Positions 1 to 11,520 of a stretch of DNA of 64,000 bases are shown piece after piece. The stretch covers positions 1-64,000 of the forward strand of contig NZ_VEBF01000001.1 in assembly GCF_007676705.1 (NCBI RefSeq), given 5' to 3'. How positions within the stretch are numbered: the first letter of the stretch is position 1; every line of letters starts with the position of its first letter. The position numbers were made by a program, and so were the translations under genes. Origin of the DNA: Paenibacillus xylanexedens. Lineage in GTDB: Bacteria > Bacillota > Bacilli > Paenibacillales > Paenibacillaceae. A model generated the notes under the pieces. The model had not been told where the DNA came from and searched no databases. It worked only from the letters and a program-made list of their open reading frames with translations.

Positions 1-124
1 CAAGATTAAGTCCATCTTAACAGATGTCTTTTTTCTCTTGTCTACTAAAAGGGGATAATACCATTTTAGCGACTTTATTTCCGATGATAACCGTCATAGT
101 CGATTATAAGATCGTTCCAATACA

Positions 125-886
125 TTAATTCAGTGTATCTATCCATTTCTCCAATGCTACGACAACCTCTTCCAACTGCTTTTCTTCCGTAATGGCAGGT
201 TGATTATCTCCTTTTTGCATGCCGTATGAGCCAAATTGACCGTGATTCCCACCCTCAATACTCACATATGTCGTATCTTCCGGCAGATTTGCTTTGGAGT
301 TCTCCCAGTCTTCCCTGTTAAGCACTCCGTCATCCGAGCCTGTAATCTGTAAGATAGACAAGTCTGTATTCTTCAAGCTACCGCCTTCATCAGCATAGGA
401 TGCCAGGAAAAAGACGCCTTTCAACTTCTCCGTGTGCTCGGCAGCATACCGTGATGCAAATGATCCTCCCAGTGAATGTCCGCCAATAACAAATGATTCA
501 TCAGGATGTTCCTCGATAAAAGAATCAGCCTTATTCTGACCGAAAATGGCCAAGTTTATTGGCATCTTCGCGATGTATACGCGATGACCCTCTTCTGCCA
601 GTTCTCTGGCAAATGGAGAATAGCTTTCAGGTTCGACTAGGCCGCCGGGATAGAAAATAATATTTGGCTTTGTTACCTCTGTACCCACGGGTTCAAACCG
701 GTAACCGTCCTTAATCTCCGTGACATTAACCTGACCATCACTTGTAAACGCTGCTTCCGCTCGCTCAGACGGACTATACGTGACCGATTGAAGATATACG
801 AAAACTCCGGCCACGATGATAACGATGGCCAAAATTGTCCACATGATTATCTTTTTCCATTTGTTTGTACGTTGTGCTGTTTTCAA
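125..886 (-). CDS. Membrane-anchored alpha/beta hydrolase
   Basis: Single-domain alpha/beta hydrolase of about 253 residues. A short basic N-terminus is followed by one hydrophobic segment (IIMWTILAIVIIVAGVFVYL), so the catalytic domain is probably anchored outside the membrane. The nucleophile elbow is GGHSLGG and a late GGNHGQFG supplies the likely catalytic histidine; the substrate is unknown. The frame stays open to 931, but the codon there is TTG with no spaced ribosome binding site. A TTG at 886 has AAGGTGG eight bases upstream, so I prefer it. The gene is divergent from a TetR regulator across a 28-bp palindrome and is probably its target. Confidence 0.8.
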   Translation of the reverse strand: MKTAQRTNKWKKIIMWTILAIVIIVAGVFVYLQSVTYSPSERAEAAFTSDGQVNVTEIKDGYRFEPVGTEVTKPNIIFYPGGLVEPESYSPFARELAEEGHRVYIAKMPINLAIFGQNKADSFIEEHPDESFVIGGHSLGGSFASRYAAEHTEKLKGVFFLASYADEGGSLKNTDLSILQITGSDDGVLNREDWENSKANLPEDTTYVSIEGGNHGQFGSYGMQKGDNQPAITEEKQLEEVVVALEKWIDTLN

Positions 887-938
887 CTCTAAAACCACCT
901 TGTCATGAGGATAATGTTTAGTTCTTTTCAACTCTCAA

Positions 939-966
939 TAATTATACTTACCGGTAAGTATAATTA
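939..966. promoter_or_regulatory. 28-bp perfect palindrome, probable TetR operator
   Basis: Every base from 939 to 952 pairs with its mirror from 953 to 966; the core is CTTACCGGTAAG. It lies between the divergent hydrolase and TetR genes, where an autoregulated TetR dimer would bind. Binding by the neighbouring TetR is inference. Confidence 0.75.
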
Positions 967-1024
967 CAAGATGATTTTGCTTACTATCGTTATTTGTCAT
1001 AAAATATTCATGGAGGGAAGTCCA

Positions 1025-1636
1025 ATGACAGAAAAATCAACGAAACGTTTACCTGGAAGACCCAAACATGCTGAAGAAGATATCTCTATTCAACAAACCA
1101 TCATTCAAACGGCTTCCAAGCTATTCATGGAATATGGCTACGAAACGGTTACACTTCAGCAAATTGGAAAAAGTTGTAGCGTATCAAAACCGACCATCTA
1201 TTATCATTTCACCAGCAAACCCGAGCTATTCAAAGTTGCTTTTACAACCATGTTACAGAATGTCAGCCGTTTAACCTCGCATATGCTTGATCAAGCTGAA
1301 GATCTGGAATCAGGACTTGTATGTTTGGCCGAAGCCAGATTGGGAAATCCGCATGCGGAGATTGAAACTATGCTTAGAGAGGCTGAGCCTTTTCTTGACC
1401 CCGCTCAGATTCAGGACATACGTGCAGCGGAGCATGGTATTCACGAAGTGTTAGCCACCCATTTCCAGCGGGCAATGGATCAAAATGGACTGCAGACGGA
1501 TGATCCGTATTTCTTGGCCGAAACATTCTCCACCATGATGCTCATGGGGAATCGGGAAGATAACCACCACAAATATGGTTCCAATCTTTCATTAGGAAAA
1601 AAACTAGTAGACCTCTTCCTTCGTGGAGCGCAGTAA
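1025..1636 (+). CDS. TetR/AcrR family transcriptional regulator
   Basis: A regulator of 203 residues. The N-terminal helix-turn-helix holds the typical YGYETVTLQQIGKSCSVSKP followed by TIYYHFTSKPELF; the C-terminal ligand domain has no recognisable signature. The frame is open from 905, but ATG 1025 is preceded by GGAGGGAAG at proper spacing, and the upstream codons would overlap the operator palindrome at 939-966. It probably represses itself and the divergent alpha/beta hydrolase. An AraC gene follows after 27 bases and may be co-transcribed. Confidence 0.88.
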   Translation: MTEKSTKRLPGRPKHAEEDISIQQTIIQTASKLFMEYGYETVTLQQIGKSCSVSKPTIYYHFTSKPELFKVAFTTMLQNVSRLTSHMLDQAEDLESGLVCLAEARLGNPHAEIETMLREAEPFLDPAQIQDIRAAEHGIHEVLATHFQRAMDQNGLQTDDPYFLAETFSTMMLMGNREDNHHKYGSNLSLGKKLVDLFLRGAQ

Positions 1637-1663
1637 AAATTCAGGGCAACAAGGAGAATGGAT

Positions 1664-2545
1664 ATGACTATTCCCAGAGGAACCTATGGTTTTCGGTTCG
1701 CTGAAGACAAGGAGCTCCAACTATGTTCACTATTTGCGGCCGGATCTGATTCTATAACCGACCCTTCTTATCTCTGGGATGGACTCGAACGTACGGATGG
1801 GCCTCTCCTGTTGTTCCAGTATACGATCTCAGGTGAAGGTGTATTTGAGTCAAATCAATACATCCACCATGTCACTGCAGGACAAGCTTTTTTGGCCGAA
1901 ATCCCAGGTCCACATCGCTATTACTATCATTCAGAATCGAAAGAGCCTTGGGAGTTTCTCTTCCTGTTGTTCCGGCCCACACTTGTCCTGCCCCATTGGC
2001 GAAAATTCCTTCGCGAAGTTGGAGAAACCCCCTATCTCCCCGCTGACAGTACACCAATCCGGTTGTTGCGAATGATCGTGACCGATGCGGCGGCAGGCAG
2101 AATCACCGATCCTCTAATTGCATCATCCAGTGTGTATCAGTTCATGACAGAACTGGTTAGATTGCAGAAAACAACGCTGAGCAACAGAGAAAACTGGTCG
2201 GGTAACATACAACGGGCCGTTGAATACATAGAAAACAACTACTCTAAGATGATCAGTATGGATCATCTTGCGGAACATGTGTGCCTTTCCAAATATCACT
2301 TCATACGTCGCTTCTCTTCCAGTACAGGTCTGACCCCGGGCGCTTATCTGACCCGCGTGCGCACTGAGAAAGCAATGGAATTGCTGCGTGGAACTGCTCT
2401 TAGCATTGAAGTCATTGCCGAACAAGTCGGGTATTCCAGTGGAAGTTATTTTATCAAAGCCTTTCGTAGCATAACTGGCTTTACGCCAGGTGAATTCCGC
2501 AGTGGTGGCGAAAGCCTCGTGTATCGTAAATTGTTCTTTGACTAA
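1664..2545 (+). CDS. AraC family transcriptional regulator
   Basis: About 293 residues. The N-terminal half resembles an AraC cupin ligand-binding domain (FQYTISGEGVFE, then AGQAFLAEIPGPHRYYYH). The C-terminal hundred residues carry two helix-turn-helix units: MDHLAEHVCLSKYHFIRRFS, and IEVIAEQVGYSSGSYFIKAF ending in the family signature GFTPGEFR. ATG 1664 is preferred over ATG 1658 because GGAG lies seven bases before it. It follows the TetR gene closely and precedes an alpha-galactosidase by 108 bases. As with many Paenibacillus AraC genes next to glycosidases, it probably senses a sugar and activates the hydrolase. Confidence 0.88.
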   Translation: MTIPRGTYGFRFAEDKELQLCSLFAAGSDSITDPSYLWDGLERTDGPLLLFQYTISGEGVFESNQYIHHVTAGQAFLAEIPGPHRYYYHSESKEPWEFLFLLFRPTLVLPHWRKFLREVGETPYLPADSTPIRLLRMIVTDAAAGRITDPLIASSSVYQFMTELVRLQKTTLSNRENWSGNIQRAVEYIENNYSKMISMDHLAEHVCLSKYHFIRRFSSSTGLTPGAYLTRVRTEKAMELLRGTALSIEVIAEQVGYSSGSYFIKAFRSITGFTPGEFRSGGESLVYRKLFFD

Positions 2546-2653
2546 CCGCAATATTATGCTATTCCACATGTAAGATTACTGTAGATATTAATAAAATCCT
2601 TTATTAAGATGAATTTAGCGAGAGCAATAATTAATCAGTAGAGGAGTATTCCC

Positions 2654-3934
2654 ATGAATCATACGCTTGCAGCATCAACTCCACCGCTTGGCTGGAATAG
2701 CTGGGATTGCTATGGCGCGGCCGTTACAGAGGATGAAATTCGTGGCAACGCCGAGTACATGGCAGAACATCTTAAAGACTTCGGCTGGAGTTACATTACG
2801 GTTGATATTCAATGGTACGAGCCTTATGCCAATTCTTCTCAATACCGTCCGTTCGTTCCATTAATAATGGATGAATATTCACGGCTTATGCCTGCCGAGA
2901 ACCGCTTTCCTTCTGCTGCGAAAGGACAGGGATTTAAGCCATTAGCCGACTACGTTCATAGTCTTGGGCTGCAATTTGGCATTCACATCATGCGCGGTAT
3001 TCCACGTCAAGCTGCACATGCCGGGACTCCGATCCTGGGCACAACCGCCACTGCACGCGATATTGCTCATCCGAACTCCATCTGTCCGTGGAACACAGAT
3101 ATGTATGGTGTCGATAGCTCGAAAGAAGGAGCACAGGCCTATTATGATTCGCTCTTTGAACTGTATGCACAATGGGGCGTTGACTTGGTGAAGGTAGACG
3201 ATATTGCGGCTTCCAGGCTCTACGACACCCATCAGCCCGAGATCGAAATGATATCCAAAGCAATTGACCGCTCCGGTCGGCCTATGGTCCTGAGTCTATC
3301 TCCTGGGCCTGCTCCTGTGGAATACTCGGAATTCTTAGCTGAACATGCGAATATGTGGCGTGTTACGGATGACTTCTGGGATCTTTGGCCGCTGTTATTG
3401 GATATGTTCGACCGCTGCCGGACATGGCAAGGTGTTCCCCAAGCGGGCTGCTGGCCAGACTGTGATATGCTGCCTTTAGGTCATATCGGTATCCGTTCTG
3501 TAGACGGAGGTGGTGCAGACCGCTGGACTCGGTTCACATCTGACGAGCAATTGACGATGATGTCGCTGTGGAGCATCTTCCGTTCCCCGCTTATCTTCGG
3601 TGGTGAACTTCGAGATAACGATGATTGGACACTGTCGCTGTTAACCAACCGAGAGGTTCTTCGAATGCATCGTGAGAGCTATGGAGCCAGAGAAGCCTTA
3701 CGTCAGGAAGAACTTATCGTATGGACAGCTCAACATGGTGATGGCTCGTCCTACGTCGCTGTATTCAATACAGGCGAGAAACCTCTGCCCGTGGATCTCA
3801 ATATAGAGGAAATCAGCCTCTCGGGTATTACCGAAGGTACCGAATTATGGAGCGGAGAAGCAGCTGGTTTCACAGAGAACTCCTTAGTTACTACTGTACC
3901 GGCACATGGTGTACGCCTCTATCGGTTTACCTAG
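2654..3934 (+). CDS. Glycoside hydrolase family 27 (alpha-galactosidase-like)
   Basis: A 426-residue GH27 (melibiase clan) protein that removes terminal alpha-linked galactose or a related sugar with retention. The family opening PPLGWNSWDCYG is present, followed by YITVDIQWYEP. The strand-4 segment VDLVKVDDIA holds the expected nucleophile aspartate, and WRVTDDFWD the acid/base aspartate. The last 80 or so residues form a beta-sandwich domain. No signal peptide is visible, so the enzyme should be cytoplasmic and act on imported oligosaccharides. GAGGAGTATTCCC precedes the ATG. Exact substrate (galactose, N-acetylgalactosamine or L-arabinopyranose) cannot be told from the sequence. Confidence 0.88.
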   Translation: MNHTLAASTPPLGWNSWDCYGAAVTEDEIRGNAEYMAEHLKDFGWSYITVDIQWYEPYANSSQYRPFVPLIMDEYSRLMPAENRFPSAAKGQGFKPLADYVHSLGLQFGIHIMRGIPRQAAHAGTPILGTTATARDIAHPNSICPWNTDMYGVDSSKEGAQAYYDSLFELYAQWGVDLVKVDDIAASRLYDTHQPEIEMISKAIDRSGRPMVLSLSPGPAPVEYSEFLAEHANMWRVTDDFWDLWPLLLDMFDRCRTWQGVPQAGCWPDCDMLPLGHIGIRSVDGGGADRWTRFTSDEQLTMMSLWSIFRSPLIFGGELRDNDDWTLSLLTNREVLRMHRESYGAREALRQEELIVWTAQHGDGSSYVAVFNTGEKPLPVDLNIEEISLSGITEGTELWSGEAAGFTENSLVTTVPAHGVRLYRFT

Positions 3935-3943
3935 GCTTAAAAA

Positions 3944-3985
3944 GAAAAAGAGAGATCTGTCATTAATTAGACAGATCTCTTTTTC
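3944..3985. terminator. Bidirectional intrinsic terminator
   Basis: AGAGATCTGTC and GACAGATCTCT flank an eight-base loop, with A-rich and T-rich tails on either side. It lies between the convergent GH27 (+) and oxidoreductase (-) genes and can serve both. Confidence 0.8.
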
Positions 3986-4030
3986 ATTTCAGTTTTATCG
4001 TTAAGATCGGTTACAAAAGATATCTTTCTA

Positions 4031-5068
4031 TCATTTAAACGTCCCTTTTTTGATGGAAACGATGACTTTTCCTTTCACACGACCTTCTCCAAGATCTTGA
4101 ATGGCCTGAGCTCCTTCACTTAATAAGTACTCCCGATCAACAATTGGTAAGACTTGACCTGATTCAACAAGTTCTTTCCATACCTCTTGATCCTCATGAT
4201 TCGGTTTATGAACGAGAAGTTTTATTTGCTTATGCTCAAGCCGCGCAATAATCGGTGCCCACAGCAAATTGAGAATAATGCGCCGCATTGGACCTCCGAC
4301 CATCACATATATGCCTCCGCTGACTAATGCACGCTTCAAAGCAAAAGCCGAATGCTTACCGATGACATCCAGAATCAGGTCGTATTGTACTCCCCTTGCA
4401 GTAAAATCCACTTTCCTATAATCCAACACATGGTCAGCTCCAACAGCGATTAACATACTCAGCTTGTCAGCGCTATCAACGCCAGTCACTTCTGCCCCAA
4501 GCAATTTGGCATATTGGATGGCAAATGTTCCGACTCCGCCACCGGCGCCATTAATCAGAACACGTTGCCCCTTTTGCAGATCTCCCCGATCACGCAGGCC
4601 TTGCAGTGCCAGAACGGCTGCCTGAGGGATGGCTGCTGCCTGCGCATAGTTGATACCCGCAGGTTTTGATGTCAAGGCACTTTCCGTAGCACATACATAT
4701 TCAGCGAATCCGCCCCAGTTGCAACCGGAAAGATCTCCGAACACCTCGTCTCCTGGTTTGAATCGTGTGGCAGCAGCTCCAACGGCAATTACCCGACCCG
4801 CTACATCTGCCCCAAGAATTCGATAACGAGGCTTCCGGACCGCGCCGATGCGGGTTACGAATGGTTTACCGCGAAGGAGATCCCAATCCCAGGAGTTTAC
4901 CGAGGTTGCATGGACCTCAATTAATACTTCATGATCCTTGGGCACAGGGATGGCGACTTTTTCTAATCGAAGGACTTCTGGCGTTCCGTAGGTATCATAT
5001 ACCAACGCATTCATGGCGTGATTACTTTGTTCGCCGGGCAATCCAGCATCATTCGTTTTTTCTCCCAT
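4031..5068 (-). CDS. NAD(P)-dependent MDR-family oxidoreductase
   Basis: About 345 residues of the medium-chain dehydrogenase/reductase superfamily, quinone-oxidoreductase-like branch. An N-terminal GroES-like fold (ALVYDTYGTPEVLRLE, VHATSVNSWDWDLLRGK) is followed by the nucleotide-binding motif GAGGGVGTFAIQYAKLLGA. The zinc-ligand cysteines of true alcohol dehydrogenases are not evident, so it is probably a zinc-independent enone or quinone reductase. The frame is open to 5110, but ATG 5068 has GGAG seven bases upstream while the outer ATG has no convincing site. The gene stands alone between a shared terminator and a small hypothetical gene on the same strand. Confidence 0.85.
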   Translation of the reverse strand: MGEKTNDAGLPGEQSNHAMNALVYDTYGTPEVLRLEKVAIPVPKDHEVLIEVHATSVNSWDWDLLRGKPFVTRIGAVRKPRYRILGADVAGRVIAVGAAATRFKPGDEVFGDLSGCNWGGFAEYVCATESALTSKPAGINYAQAAAIPQAAVLALQGLRDRGDLQKGQRVLINGAGGGVGTFAIQYAKLLGAEVTGVDSADKLSMLIAVGADHVLDYRKVDFTARGVQYDLILDVIGKHSAFALKRALVSGGIYVMVGGPMRRIILNLLWAPIIARLEHKQIKLLVHKPNHEDQEVWKELVESGQVLPIVDREYLLSEGAQAIQDLGEGRVKGKVIVSIKKGTFK

Positions 5069-5156
5069 GATCATTCTCCATTCGATAGACGTATGTGTAT
5101 CCATGGTCATTTACCCAGTGTTCCCGTCAAAGTAGGCAGAATGCAGTAATGATTAA

Positions 5157-5519
5157 TTAATTTTCCATATCATCCATGGCTTGAACAGCCAGATGAAATG
5201 CTTTAATTCTTCTTTCCAGAAGAGTCTTTTGAGGGCTACCTTCTTTGGATTTAGCATACATGCTCTCAAGAGATGGGAACAATCCAATCAAAACGAGGCG
5301 AGCCCCTGCTATATCTTCTTCGGTGTACGGATGAGATTTTCGGTTCCAGACAAATTCCAACATGGCTAAGCCGATGTATAAAGCTTTGAGGCGTTTCTGC
5401 ACTAGAGTCGTGTTATTACCTTTCTGAGTCATATTCGCTAAGGCATTTTCTGATTTGCGGATTGTTGATTCAAAGGCTTGGATGGATTGTAATTGTTCTT
5501 CATATGACACGTTTTCCAT
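5157..5519 (-). CDS. Hypothetical protein with an internal helical repeat
   Basis: A 120-residue soluble protein that I do not recognise. The two halves look related: TLVQKRLKALYIGLAML near residues 38-54 parallels TLLERRIKAFHLAVQAM near residues 98-114, which suggests an all-alpha duplicated fold. AGAGGT precedes the ATG at a plausible distance. It lies 88 bases upstream of the MDR oxidoreductase on the same strand and is divergent from a MerR regulator that begins at 5741, so it may belong to that regulon. No catalytic motif is visible. Confidence 0.7.
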   Translation of the reverse strand: MENVSYEEQLQSIQAFESTIRKSENALANMTQKGNNTTLVQKRLKALYIGLAMLEFVWNRKSHPYTEEDIAGARLVLIGLFPSLESMYAKSKEGSPQKTLLERRIKAFHLAVQAMDDMEN

Positions 5520-5675
5520 GGAGTACTGACCTCTCTTTTTCTCCTGAACGATTCCCGTTGAATACTTGTATTCATTTCACATATTGAATATGATCTTACG
5601 CCACTTAGAGAGATTGAGCAATTAGAACAACAATCCACTATTCAGAGCCAGTTAGCTATGATCGTTCCTCTTCGG

Positions 5676-5727
5676 TTGTTAAACTCAAGGTACTTCGTTA
5701 CAATAAAGTATGGTGTAACACCATACT
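5676..5727 (+). promoter_or_regulatory. Promoter and inverted repeat of the MerR gene
   Basis: TTGTTA (5676-5681) and TACAAT (5699-5704) are 17 bases apart. A perfect inverted repeat, AGTATGGTGT and ACACCATACT around one central base, covers 5707-5727 at the expected transcription start. It is probably an autoregulatory operator. Confidence 0.55.
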
Positions 5728-5740
5728 CAAGGAGGGTTTT

Positions 5741-6559
5741 ATGAATTATTCTCTAACACATCTGTCGTCAGGACAATTTGCTAAATTGATGGGTATCAGC
5801 AAAGACACTCTGTTTCACTATGATCGTTTGGGTATTCTTTCTCCTGAGATCAAAGCTGATAATGGATACAGATACTACTCAATGAATCAGATGGATGTCT
5901 TTAAAGTAATCACCATTCTAAAAGAATTGGATATGCCTTTGAAGGAAATCAAGGATTATCTGGATCAAAGATCCCCAGAGAAACTAATCACTTTGCTTGA
6001 GGATGAAGAGGCTCTGCTCGAAGTGAAAATTAATAAACTGATTAAAATGAAAAAACTAATCTCAGAGAAAAAAGAAATCACTGCTTCTGCGTTGAAAATC
6101 AATCCAGCCTTCATTGGGTTGGAAGACATGTCGGCGGAAGCCCTGGTTATTACCGCGGCCGACCCTTACACCAATGACGAGAGCTTCTATGAATCAATGC
6201 TTAAGCATGACAAATATTTAGAGAGTCATCATCTGGATACATCTCATACGGTAGGCTGGATGCGAGATACCAAAGCGGTATTAGCCAATGAAGCATTTAA
6301 TTACGATTATCTGTATACCCGAATCAGTAGCGATTCAACGCATGCCAATTTCAAAAAGGAGAACGGTACTTACTTAATTGCCTATCATACGGATGGGTAT
6401 TCCAGTGTAGAGACAACCTATGATCGAATGCTACAACACAGTGAACGTGAGGGTTTAAACCTTATTGGATATTTTTATGAGGATGTTTTGCTAGATGATC
6501 TTTCAGTGAGAGGTTATGAGCAATATACGATTAAAATTTCTGTTCGCATTTCAAAATAA
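5741..6559 (+). CDS. MerR family regulator with GyrI-like effector domain
   Basis: A 272-residue BmrR-like regulator. The N-terminal winged helix holds FAKLMGISKDTLFHYDRLGI and then the NGYRYYS wing motif. A coiled-coil dimerisation helix follows (residues about 75-115), and the C-terminal 150 residues resemble a GyrI/effector-binding domain (YLIAYHTDGYSSVETTYDRM). Such proteins bind hydrophobic drugs or other small ligands and twist a long-spacer promoter into activity. The start is fixed by AAGGAGGG seven bases before the ATG. No transporter is adjacent, so the ligand cannot be guessed. Confidence 0.87.
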   Translation: MNYSLTHLSSGQFAKLMGISKDTLFHYDRLGILSPEIKADNGYRYYSMNQMDVFKVITILKELDMPLKEIKDYLDQRSPEKLITLLEDEEALLEVKINKLIKMKKLISEKKEITASALKINPAFIGLEDMSAEALVITAADPYTNDESFYESMLKHDKYLESHHLDTSHTVGWMRDTKAVLANEAFNYDYLYTRISSDSTHANFKKENGTYLIAYHTDGYSSVETTYDRMLQHSEREGLNLIGYFYEDVLLDDLSVRGYEQYTIKISVRISK

Positions 6560-6582
6560 GGAGTAAACCATAAAACAAAAAA

Positions 6583-6604
6583 AGCCGCTTTAATAGCGAC
6601 TTTC
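6583..6604 (-). terminator. Terminator of the amino-acid ABC operon
   Basis: On the minus strand AGTCGCT and AGCGGCT pair (with one G-U) around ATTAA and are followed by a long T run. It ends the transcript of the importer genes and lies just past the convergent MerR gene. Confidence 0.75.
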
Positions 6605-6627
6605 AATGTTATACCTGTATATCAGTG

Positions 6628-7356
6628 CTAGAGTACTTTTTCTAAAAAGCTGATCGTCCGCTCATTCTTCGGATTCCCAAATATCTCTGCAGGAGTACCC
6701 TGCTCGACAATATAACCACCATCCATGAAGATCACGCGATCAGCTACCTCACGGGCAAAACCCATCTCATGGGTAACGATCATCATCGTCATGCCTTCGC
6801 TCGCGAGGTCCTTCATAACACCAAGAACTTCTCCTACCATTTCAGGGTCCAGCGCTGAAGTCGGTTCATCAAATAACATGACATCCGGATTCATAGCAAG
6901 TGCACGAGCAATAGCTACACGTTGTTTTTGTCCACCTGACAGTTGCGTTGGATAGCTGTCTGCTTTGTCAGACAGACCCACACGGTCAAGTAATTGGAGT
7001 GCTGTATCACGCGCCTGCTGTGCATTTAATATCCCAAGTTCTCTCGGTGCAAACATGATGTTTTTAAGTACACTGAAATGAGGGAACAAGTTAAAATGTT
7101 GAAATACCATGCCAATATTTTCACGAGCTTTGTTCAAATTGGTTTTAGGGTCATTCAGATCCTGATCATCCACAATCACTCGGCCTGCCGTGATGGCATC
7201 TAATTGGTTGATGCAGCGCAAGAAAGTACTTTTCCCTGAACCGGAAGGTCCGATGACACAGACGACTTCTCCTTCGTTGACCGCCACATCAATTCCCTTC
7301 AGGACCTGATTCGTGCCGAAACTTTTTTTCAAACCTTCAACTTTTATTTTAGCCAC
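6628..7356 (-). CDS. Polar amino-acid ABC transporter ATP-binding protein (GlnQ type)
   Basis: A 242-residue cytoplasmic ATPase that powers amino-acid uptake. It has Walker [10 protein letters not shown], the ABC signature [15 protein letters not shown], Walker [14 protein letters not shown] and a switch histidine in [10 protein letters not shown]. It overlaps the end of the upstream permease gene by eight bases, indicating translational coupling and a two-gene operon. The sequence is of the glutamine/arginine/cystine importer class (GlnQ, ArtP, TcyC); the particular amino acid is not readable from the ATPase. Confidence 0.93.
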   Translation of the reverse strand: MAKIKVEGLKKSFGTNQVLKGIDVAVNEGEVVCVIGPSGSGKSTFLRCINQLDAITAGRVIVDDQDLNDPKTNLNKARENIGMVFQHFNLFPHFSVLKNIMFAPRELGILNAQQARDTALQLLDRVGLSDKADSYPTQLSGGQKQRVAIARALAMNPDVMLFDEPTSALDPEMVGEVLGVMKDLASEGMTMMIVTHEMGFAREVADRVIFMDGGYIVEQGTPAEIFGNPKNERTISFLEKVL

Positions 7357-8797
7357 GACGAACCTTCACCTCCAGATAATCAGCAATTTTGGTCAATGTG
7401 ATGATAACAATCAGGTACATAATCGCAACCGTTAACCAAATGTCAAAAGAGGAGAACGTTCTTGCAATTACGATTTTACCCGATTGTGTCAACTCTACGA
7501 GACCAATGACGGATAAGATTGACGTATCCTTCAATGTAATAACCATCTGGTTAATGAAAGAAGGAATCATAACCCGTACCGCCTGCGGAATGACGATCTT
7601 GATCATCGCTTTGCGATAAGGAAGACCCAATGAACGGGCAGCTTCCATCTGTCCACGATCAATCGATTGAATCCCGCCTCGGATAATCTCGGTTACGTAC
7701 GCTCCTGCATTCAGACTAAGTGTCAGAATGGCTGCCAGGAACAATGGCATCGTGAAGCCCATAGCCTGTGGTATCCCGAAATAAATAAAGAATGCCAGGA
7801 CAATCAACGGAATGCCGCGGAAGATATCCACAAATACGGTGGCAACACCACGAAGGAATTTGTTCTGTCCTACCTTCATAAATCCGAAAATCAGACCGAT
7901 GATAAACGCGAAGAACAGGGACACAATCGTGTATAAAAGTGTGTTTCCCAGACCTTTAAACAGGGCAGGAAGAGATTTCTGGATTAACTCCCAGCGACCT
8001 TGATTAGCAACAGTCGGAGCGTTCTCACCAAGATATGTCTCGGTAATGCGCTTATACTCACCGTTAGCTTTGATATTGGCGAGACCTGTATTAAACATCT
8101 CCAGAAGCTCTTGGTTTTTCCCCTTGCTTACTGCAAAACCGTAAGGAGCGCCATCTTCTTTGTCGGTAACAATTTTCAAACCGTTGTTCTGATTAACCCC
8201 ATAGGCCAGTACAGGATAATCTTCAAAACAGGCTACGGAATTACCGGTTTTTACATCTTCATACATTTGGTATGACTCATCAAACGGAACGATCGTAAAT
8301 CCATACTCTGAAGCGATGGACTCTGCAAAACTAAACCCTTCTGTTCCGGTTTTCACGGCTACCTTCTGTCCACGAAGGTCTTCATAACTCTTAATTGTGT
8401 CATTGTTGGCACTAACACCCATAACGACACCTGATTCAAAATAAGTATCAGAAAAATCAAATTTTGCTTTTCGCTCATCCGTAATACTCATCCCTGCGAT
8501 CACACCATCGACTTGATTCGCCTCAAGTGCCTGTACAGCTGCGTTAAATCCCAGGGCTTTGATTTGATACTTGAAATTTTGATCTTTGGCGATTGCATCC
8601 AGTAAATCCATGTCGATACCAACAAAATCGCCATTCTCATCTTCATATTCGAATGGAGCAAATGTGACATCAGTTCCGATAACATAGGTTTTACCGGAAT
8701 CGGACGCTGCAGCAGCGTTCCCTGCCCATCCTGATAGACCGCTCACCAGGAGCAGCATCAGTGAAAGTATAAAAAATGAGATCTTCGTTGTTTTCAT
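7349..8797 (-). CDS. Amino-acid ABC transporter, fused binding protein and permease
   Basis: A 482-residue fusion. It has a signal peptide, then a family-3 solute-binding domain ([20 protein letters not shown], later [20 protein letters not shown]), then a membrane permease domain from about residue 260. The permease carries the cytoplasmic loop that docks the ATPase ([20 protein letters not shown]). This architecture is known from GlnP of lactic acid bacteria, where the receptor is tethered to the channel. GGGGAGG precedes the ATG. The substrate is a polar amino acid, probably glutamine-like, but this is inferred only from the family. Confidence 0.92.
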   Translation of the reverse strand: MKTTKISFFILSLMLLLVSGLSGWAGNAAAASDSGKTYVIGTDVTFAPFEYEDENGDFVGIDMDLLDAIAKDQNFKYQIKALGFNAAVQALEANQVDGVIAGMSITDERKAKFDFSDTYFESGVVMGVSANNDTIKSYEDLRGQKVAVKTGTEGFSFAESIASEYGFTIVPFDESYQMYEDVKTGNSVACFEDYPVLAYGVNQNNGLKIVTDKEDGAPYGFAVSKGKNQELLEMFNTGLANIKANGEYKRITETYLGENAPTVANQGRWELIQKSLPALFKGLGNTLLYTIVSLFFAFIIGLIFGFMKVGQNKFLRGVATVFVDIFRGIPLIVLAFFIYFGIPQAMGFTMPLFLAAILTLSLNAGAYVTEIIRGGIQSIDRGQMEAARSLGLPYRKAMIKIVIPQAVRVMIPSFINQMVITLKDTSILSVIGLVELTQSGKIVIARTFSSFDIWLTVAIMYLIVIITLTKIADYLEVKVRRG

Positions 8798-9091
8798 GTG
8801 TCCTCCCCGTCTCGGTGTTGTCCGAATAATTCATAATTTTCTTTGGTATAGGTATTACTGCCCTGCTTTTAATCGATCTTTTGCACATTTGATTGTTATT
8901 ATTTACTGTATTTTAACAATCAATGCTCTGCCTTTCCACTTGCAACATTTTCCTCCGCAAAATTTTTCCCTACCAGTAAATGCCCTCTTATACTTACCCT
9001 TAAGGTGAGCTTTACGAAACCCAATATTACATCGTAAATCAGAAAAAAGGTACATTTACTTTAAAACGTTACTTTTAAAATTTAAGAAATC
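8798..9091 (-). promoter_or_regulatory. Upstream region of the amino-acid ABC operon, promoter with inverted repeat
   Basis: No gene is visible here. On the minus strand TTGATT (8918-8923) and TAATAA (8896-8901) are 16 bases apart. The inverted repeat GATTGTTA (8891-8898) and TAACAATC (8914-8921) spans the same promoter and is a candidate operator. I see no T-box signature or other known riboswitch. Confidence 0.45.
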
Positions 9092-9119
9092 AAAAAAGCC
9101 GCGTTTTCCGCGACTTTTT
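9092..9119 (-). terminator. Terminator after the serine hydrolase gene
   Basis: On the minus strand AAAAAGTCGCG pairs with CGCGGCTTTTT across a five-base loop and runs into T residues. It is the same GCCGC stem family seen at five other places in the window. Confidence 0.8.
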
Positions 9120-9143
9120 GAAGTACAGTTTTTTTATTTTCTA

Positions 9144-11264
<2,121 letters not shown>

Positions 11265-11520
11265 CTATGGATTAGGAATCTCTGTGTTAGTACTCCCGTA
11301 GTGTAACCGAAGAAGATGAACTATCTGTTGCTTCAATATGAACCGAGTATGAACCAACCCAAGCAGGTGCGTTACACGGGAAATATCAATCCAGTCTTTA
11401 CTTCGCTTTGTTGCCAATTCAACTTCTGCCATGATAGTATTCAGTGGAGTGCCAGAAGCATCCATAACTACATAAGAACATGCAATCCATAATCTCAGCA
11501 TCACCACAGGAGTTGAATCC

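Noticed and set aside
8798..9091. Possible T-box or amino-acid riboswitch before the amino-acid ABC operon
   Set aside because: I looked for the T-box core and lysine or glycine riboswitch signatures and found none; only a promoter with an inverted repeat is visible.
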